This document shows, in pieces, positions 58,544 to 64,000 of a stretch of DNA of 64,000 bases. The translations under genes were made by a program, and so were the position numbers. This DNA comes from Triatoma infestans (Eukaryota; Arthropoda; Insecta; Hemiptera; Reduviidae): the NCBI GenBank assembly GCA_011037195.1, contig JAAEAF010000286.1, positions 124,001 through 188,000 of the forward strand, written 5' to 3'. Every line of letters starts with the position of its first letter. Within the stretch, counting starts at the first letter, position 1. The notes under the pieces were generated by a model. It was given only the letters and a program-made list of their open reading frames with translations, was not told where the DNA came from and did no database searches.

Positions 58544-61225
58544 ATGCCGCTTAACCAACACTCTCTCACTATTCTCCTGTGGAATGCCAATGGACTTACT
58601 AGACATAAACAAGAGCTAGACATATTACTTCATGACAAACGAATTGACATAGCTCTTATCACTGAGACTCACTTTACTGACAGAACATATTTTTCTATTA
58701 ACGGATATACGCTCTACAGGACTAATCATCCAGATGGAACAGTTCATGGTGGCTCTGCAATATTAATTCGCAAAAAACTAGCTCATTTTCTAATTCCTTA
58801 CACCTCAACAAACTATCTCCAACCGACTGTAATTTCCTTACTGTCGGAACCATTTACTTATAATATAGCTGCAGTGTATTGCCCACCCAATCATGTCATC
58901 ACCTCTGATCAGTTTCTATCCTTCTTCCAATCCTTAGGATTCCGATTCATCTGCGGTGGCGATTTTAGTTCAAAACATCCTCTCTGGGGCAGTCGCGTAC
59001 TGCCCCTCTGAGGTTAACCCAAAGGCCGCATCCTCTACAATACCTTATTCCAAATTAACCTCTCCTGTGTTGCTCCCTCACACCCCACCTACTGGCCTAC
59101 TTCCTTAAATAAACTCTCCTTGACTTTTTTGTTTGCTCAAATATATCCTCAACCTTTATTGAATCATATACACTTCCTGATCTTTCATGCGACCATAGTC
59201 CAGTAATACTATCCATGGATATTTACCCCAAAGCGACTCCTCCGAAACAAACTTTGATTAACGGACCGATAGATAGGGATCTCTTCAAAAATCTACTAGA
59301 ACTTAAACTCAACTTGAAAACATCACTTAAAATGCCTAATGAAATAGACTTAAATGTTCAACATCTGACTCAAGTGATACAGCAAAGCATATGGCAAGCC
59401 ATAACAAACTTTTCGACCAACCAGACAAATTCTACCCCCTATAACCTACCTCTATATTTAAGGATGCTTATTACGAGAAAGCTGGGCAAGAGCTCTCTGG
59501 CAGCGCACTCGGTACCCGTCACACAAACACTCACTTAACGTACTTACCAGACAACTAAACAATGAACTTCACAAATATTACAACAACCAATACGCCAATT
59601 ACACGCATCTCTAACAACTGACGATAACTCCATGTGGGACGCTACAAGATAACTGCTCAAATTCGAATAGTCTCAGCTCCTCTACGCCATGACAACGGTA
59701 CTTGGGCTAAAACAGACACAGAAAAAGCTAATCTTCTAGCTTCGTATCTCAGCACTGTATTTATTCCAAACTTCGACATTCAAGAAGCAGAACACATTTC
59801 TAATATCACCAGTGAACTTGACATCCCATTACCCTTTCACTTCCTCCTAAACCCATTACTCCTTTTGAAGTAACACAAATCATCACTAACCTCCCTAGGA
59901 AGAAGAGCCCTGTTTACGATTTCATAACTTCAAATATTATTCGTCAACTTCCCCGCAAGGCCATCGTATATCTAACTACTCTCTACAATGCAATATTTAG
60001 GACTACATATTTTCCTATCCTTTGGAAATTCGCTTCCGTACGCATGATTCCTAAACCAAACAAACCTACACAACTCCCAAGCTCTTACCCAGAAGCCTGC
60101 TACCTATTTTAGGAAAAATATTCGAAAAGATTCTTCTTTTACGCCTTCAACCATTACTAGACTCTCTCCAAATTATCCCTCACCACCGTTTGGATTCCGT
60201 AGTGGACACTCCACCAGTCAACAAGCACATCACGTTGTAGATGTCATCGCTACTTCCCTCGAGTGGAAGCAATACTGCGCTGGTGTATTCTTGGACGTGT
60301 CAAGGCCGTTTGATTGTGTATGGCTTGTTGTGGAAGCTCAAAGGCATTTTACCCCATACTTACTATCTCATTCTCAAATCATATTTAACAGACCGCTTCT
60401 TCCAAGTTACTCAGGAATCATCTACCCCATCGGTTTATCCTATTCTTGCTGGCGTGCCACAAGGCAGTATCCTGGCCCCTATACTTTATTCAATTTACAC
60501 TGCTGATATCCCCACACATCCCAATACGACCATCTTTACTTATGACGATGATACAGCAATCCTTTCACCTCACAAAGATCCTGTCATTTCCAAACATATT
60601 CTTCAATGTCATCTTCAATTATTAGAAACCTGGCTAACCAAATGGTAAATAAAAATCAACACGAACAAATCTAAATTTATAGTATTCACTCTAAATAAAA
60701 AAGTAATCTCTCCAGTCAATCTCTACAATGCTGTTATACCACTTGCAGATCATATTCGTTATCTGGGACTTTACTTAGACAAACGTCTGACTTGGAACCC
60801 CCATACTAGACTCAAACGAACTTCCTTTAGTTAACGTTTCGGACTTCTCTGCCGATTTCTTGACAAACGCTCTAACTGACTCTACAAAATAGAAGAGGAC
60901 TTTATACCGCTCTCCTCGCACCAATTTGGAATTACGGACTAGAACTTTATGGGACTGCAAACAGAAATAATCTCAACAGACTCCAAACTCTCCAATCCAA
61001 GATCCTACGTCGTATCGTCGATGCTCCTTGTTACGTCGAACAATCCATACTGACTTGAAGATTCCATTTATACACACCCTAGCAAAATCCAAATATCTCA
61101 AATTCCATAGTAATCTCTCCCTCCATCCTAATCCTCTAGTTCACACTCTCTCTTCAAATTCACTTCCGGGTAATCCTCCAAGACGGCTGAAGCGTCGTTG
61201 GCCCCGCGGCCTCCTGGGCATCTGA
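58544..61225 (+). pseudogene. LINE ORF2 (endonuclease and reverse transcriptase), broken
   Basis: From MPLNQHSLTILLWNANGL (58544) the AP endonuclease is readable: the WNANGL Asn, ALITETH (catalytic Glu), TVHGGSAILIR, YCPP and GGDFSSKHPLWGSR. A stop at 59009 then breaks the frame. The reverse transcriptase follows in scattered frames: VPQGSILAPILYSIYTADIP and the catalytic box FTYDDDTAIL (about 60535-60560), where Asp replaces the usual Ala. The C-terminus is KIPFIHTLAKSKYLKFHSNL then LKRRWPRGLLGI, stop at 61223-61225. The span of 893 codons equals a usual Jockey ORF2. Many frameshifts; not functional. Confidence 0.8.
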
Positions 61226-61349
61226 TGGTAGTTATCAGTGGATAACTTATCATTCTCACCAATCACGCATTGGTGTGTACATTGATCATTTTTACTTGTT
61301 ACATGCAGAGCATGTAGTTGTAAAATTCTAAATAAAAAGATATAAAAAA

Positions 61350-61361
61350 AATTCAATAGAG
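61350..61361. repeat. Right target-site duplication of the LINE
   Basis: Exact copy of the 12 bases at 56838-56849, at the end of the A-rich LINE tail. The exact position within the A run is ambiguous by a base or two. Confidence 0.85.
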
Positions 61362-61595
61362 ATTAAAATTAAATATAACCATCTTTCAATTTTTGTGTTA
61401 TACTAGCTAAACCCGGCCACGCTTTGCTGTAGCTCAATCTGATTTTAATTATTATGGAAATAAATAGAAGTATTATAGTTAACATAGATTCAGCAAGAAA
61501 ACACATCATTCAATTTAATACCCTACTTTGCGTTGCTGTGAACTGAAAGGCAAGAAAGAAAGCATGTTTTTAACTGAAAGCCTTTTTTTATTTTT

Positions 61596-62251
61596 ATGCT
61601 ACTGAATGGACTATATTTTTTGTTTGCCCGTTTTCTGCATAAACATAAAGATCAGATGGTTTACCGACTCTGGAGCATGCGACATATAATTGCCCACGAG
61701 AGAAGCGCACTTTATATGTCTTTATATGTAAACAAGTTTTCTAAATTTAAAGCGCACATTGCAAAGATTGTCCTTGTGCTTTATTGATAGTCATAGCGAA
61801 CGCAGGCGTATTGGAAATTGAAGTCGTTTGAACTCGAACGCCGCATATGTCGGTATGAGTGGTATTCGTGGAAGTAGTTTGTCTTCACCTTTATGAGGTC
61901 CAATGAGAATTGTTGCTTCAATTAGATTATTCATCAATTATTTAACTACTAATCGTCTACCATTGCATAACTTTAGCTGATTGAGAATAATTGTTTCGGA
62001 GTAATATAATTGGCACTCCAATTTTAAAATTTAGAATGCGTGGCGGTAATCCGGGAACATCGAGTGAATTAAGAAATTCCGAGTTGGAAAATTCACAACT
62101 TCATTGTGGTCCATCACGGAGCCAATGGATTTGTAGGTCACTGTTTCACTTGCGATTCTGTTTAGAATGATGTTGTTCATATCGAGTAAATCGACTTTTT
62201 TAGCTGATAGAATGGCTCTTCCGCTTAACCATGCGTGATTTGATAATTTGT
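61596..62251 (-). pseudogene. Helitron helicase C-terminal pseudogene
   Basis: Minus-strand blocks, from 62251 downward: KLSNHAWLSGRAILSAKK, YKSIGSVMDHNEVVNFPT, then in another frame EFLNSLDVPGLPPRIL and KIGVPIILLRNNYSQSAK. In a third frame come KLCNGRRLVVK, stop, LMNNLIEATILIGPHKGE, TPAFAMTINKAQGQSL (helicase motif VI region) and RGQLYVACSRVGKPSDLYVY. This is the order of a Pif1-like Helitron helicase from motif IV to the C-terminus. At least two frameshifts and one stop make it dead. Coordinates are those of the readable blocks. Confidence 0.85.
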
Positions 62252-62326
62252 TTCGATGCTTTGGAATACCTTGTCTACTAAAACTGCGCGAGACTGGTGT
62301 GAGATACTTCGAGACTGTTGGCGGTG

Positions 62327-62570
62327 AGAGGTAGTTATAAGTAGTTGAAAAAGAGGTTCAGAGAGCGCGCCACGATCGCAACGCGTCTGCGTCTGTCTAT
62401 TTCTGCCAACGTCTATTCGGAATTTCCCGTTTCCGTGGGAAATTCGGAATAGAGGTAATTATAAGTAGTTGAGAAAGAGGTTCAGAGAGCGTGCTACCAT
62501 CGCAACACGTCTGCGTCTGTCTATTTCTGCCAAACTCGCGAAACGCTCGGAATTTCCCGTTTCCGTGGGA
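62327..62570. repeat. Tandem duplication of about 120 bp inside the Helitron
   Basis: Two adjacent units (about 62327-62450 and 62451-62570) share AAAGAGGTTCAGAGAGCG, CGTCTGCGTCTGTCTATTTC and CGGAATTTCCCGTTTCCGTG, each with small differences. They lie near the 5' end of the element. Confidence 0.8.
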
Positions 62571-62707
62571 ACTACGGAGTAAAAAGTATATACAAACACT
62601 CTTATATAGAAATGCAACTTTGTCTAAAAATTTCAAGTCAATCCATCGACTACTTTTCGAGTTCTGCGGCCACAAACATACGGATGCCGAATTTTTATAT
62701 ATATAGA

Positions 62708-63139
62708 TCAAAATATATTAATTATATTAAAGAAAATTAGAATTTCTTAAATATCTTCATAATATTTCATTAATATTTTAAAATCAATTTAACAATAAAT
62801 TCAATATCAGAAAACATAATATAATTTTGCTTAACTTTAACTTAATGGTCTAGACCTTTCTGAAGGTAACCTCCCCTTTTTCAATGGACAATGTTCTCTT
62901 CTATGTTTTACTTCTTTTTATATCCTTTTTTGAATAGAGTAAGCTGTTTTAGAAACAATATTATATTTAACACAAGAATAAATCCTTCAAGTCCATTCAG
63001 TTGTCACACTCACTGTTACTCACTGTTGCGGTCTTGCGGACAAACCCGAACTCGCGTTTGTAAAAAAAATCTTCACTCTCTTGTCAAATTAGATAGCTTT
63101 CTTTTTTTTAATTAGCAAACATTTAATTAAAAATCTGAT
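62708..63139. other. AT-rich, nothing recognised
   Basis: AT-rich flank of the Helitron, with a small duplication CACTCACTGTTACTCACTGT at about 63007-63026. Confidence 0.45.
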
Positions 63140-63850
63140 ATAAAAACAAGCGCACTAGAAGTAGAAGAACGTATTGCGATCGTGATAGATATTCGAATTG
63201 AGTTTTAACCGGAAATACATGTTTTGTGGTCCCCTGAATACGAAAATAATGTTTTTAGCGAATGATCTGTGAGTTGATTGTGTATGTTAACAAATATCTC
63301 AAAAATGAAAAGTTGCAATAAGCTCAGACTGCAACTCGGTTCAAGTATAGCACCGCATCAGTTACGAAGATTTCTGGCAAAATCCATCAACCTAAATGCG
63401 ACTTACAGAATAGTTTATTCAGTTTATCGTCATTTTGTCGAAAATGGCTCCAACGATTTTCTTGGAGATTTTCTTGGCTCCTCGTATGCTATAATTTTTA
63501 TTTGAAAATTGATTTTTTGGATGTTCTGGGAGGGGGGGAGCAGCGTTACAGTTTCCTGTAAAGTACCACTTCAGTAAATTATTTGGTTTTACCACCTACA
63601 TAATAATAATACACATTAGAAGCATCGATAGAATTCTAAATTTGAAGAGAATCGGTTGACCAGAAGCGCGATCTTTCAGAACAGGTTTTTGAGTTTTTTG
63701 GAATTTTCTCGAAAACCGGATACAAAGATTTTCTTTAAACTAGGAATGCTTGCTGCATAGATAGAAACGTAAACTTTTAATTAAAAATTATTCTGACAAA
63801 ATTTCTTTTCAGAGGGGTATTGGAGGCCTGGCAGTTAGTTTAAATTTAAA
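63140..63850 (-). repeat. Family A repeat, reverse orientation
   Basis: ATTGCGATCGTGATAGATAT, GAGTTTTAACCGGAAATACA, TTGTGGTCCCCTGAATACGA and CGAAAATGGCTCCAACGATT follow the order of a reverse family A copy. A second internal unit runs from about 63650 (GGTTGACCAGAAGCGCGATC). The microsatellite module is nearly lost. Confidence 0.65.
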
Positions 63851-64000
63851 TTTACACAAGCTTTCGGTGTTTTGATATAGAGCCCTCCAAATAAGGGCGC
63901 TCAGGTATACAATTAAAACTCAACCACCATTTTTGTGGTCAGCCCAACTAAACATGTAACGTTCAGCAATTTTAAAGAAAATATTTTTATTAAGCTATAA

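Larger units (their letters stand above)
56850..61349 (+). mobile_element. Nearly full-length Jockey-type non-LTR retrotransposon (LINE)
   Basis: A 4500-bp element with, in order: a 5' UTR (56850 to about 57240), an ORF1 gag with zinc knuckles, an ORF2 with AP endonuclease and reverse transcriptase, and a short 3' UTR. The 3' end reads CTAAATAAAAAGATATAAAA plus an A run. No RNase H follows the polymerase, which fits the Jockey group rather than R1 or I. The copy is complete in layout and carries an intact 12-bp target duplication. Both ORFs are broken, so it is recent but dead. A 5'-truncated relative lies at 44072-44610. Confidence 0.85.
61403..62707 (-). mobile_element. Helitron derivative with defined ends
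   Basis: Read on the minus strand, the element starts TCTATATATATAAAAATTCG at 62707, preceded by A. It ends GTGGCCGGGTTTAGCTAG at 61403, followed by T. A 5' TC, a 3' CTAG (CTRR), an imperfect hairpin (CTAC/GTGG) shortly before the end, and insertion between A and T with no target duplication are the marks of a rolling-circle Helitron. At 1305 bp it is far shorter than an autonomous Helitron (about 5-10 kb). It keeps only a C-terminal helicase remnant. The copy has no Rep domain and cannot move itself. Confidence 0.85.

Overview
The window is eukaryotic and looks like insect nuclear DNA. It is strongly AT-rich, its one clear gene is split by GT-AG introns, and almost everything else is relics of arthropod-type transposons: mariner, Jockey-type LINEs, LINEs with RNase H, Helitron, tRNA-derived SINEs and MITEs. 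A hemipteran is my guess, from the general look of the repeats only; the species is not determined. I see no prokaryotic operons, no CRISPR array and no viral genome.

Host gene (about 13.1-26 kb, + strand). One gene can be assembled with confidence. Its five coding exons are 15975-16145, 17654-17800, 18856-18955, 20823-22368 and 25153-25789. All splice sites are canonical, and all phases agree to give one 866-residue protein. The protein has an N-terminal BTB/POZ domain (about residues 20-115), a GR-rich AT-hook-like segment, a second basic RGRK patch, a predicted coiled coil, long acidic stretches, a histidine tract and a C-terminal basic signal. It looks like a nuclear BTB factor without zinc fingers. 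A probable non-coding first exon ends at 13342, and a very AT-rich 3' UTR begins at 25790. A second candidate coding exon, with a signal peptide, lies at 47511-47652; the rest of that gene is not visible.

Repeat landscape. (1) Family A is an interspersed repeat of about 1 kb seen in more than fifteen full or partial copies on both strands. It has palindromic CTTTCTCTTAC-type ends, internal units of about 295 bp and a CA/GT microsatellite; the best copy is 37105-38150. (2) Family B is a set of palindromic elements of about 300 bp (3835-4212, 9985-10255, 12128-12442, 36688-36995, with deleted copies at 23070-23215 and 35345-35490). Their arms carry hammerhead-ribozyme-like cores. The best core, on the minus strand at 36762-36799, keeps CTGATGA, a GGGCG/CGCCC helix II, GAAA, a minimal ACC/GGT helix III and a GTC cleavage triplet. 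Such minimal hammerheads are known from Penelope-like retroelements, but no reverse transcriptase of that class is visible here. (3) Family C (about 5.4, 22.5 and 48.7-48.9 kb) looks like a more distant relative.

Coding transposons. A nearly full-length Jockey-type LINE (56850-61349) is bracketed by a 12-bp target-site duplication. A Helitron derivative (61403-62707, minus) with recognisable ends lies 42 bp beyond the right copy of that duplication. A mariner transposase pseudogene lies at 8033-8955 (minus). LINE fragments occur at 23860-24350, 31530-31935, 44072-44610 and 49320-50490. Two nested insertions have clear junctions inside family A copies: a 401-bp MITE at 32701-33101 and a SINE at 39534-39715. 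The remaining DNA is AT-rich and I recognise nothing in it.
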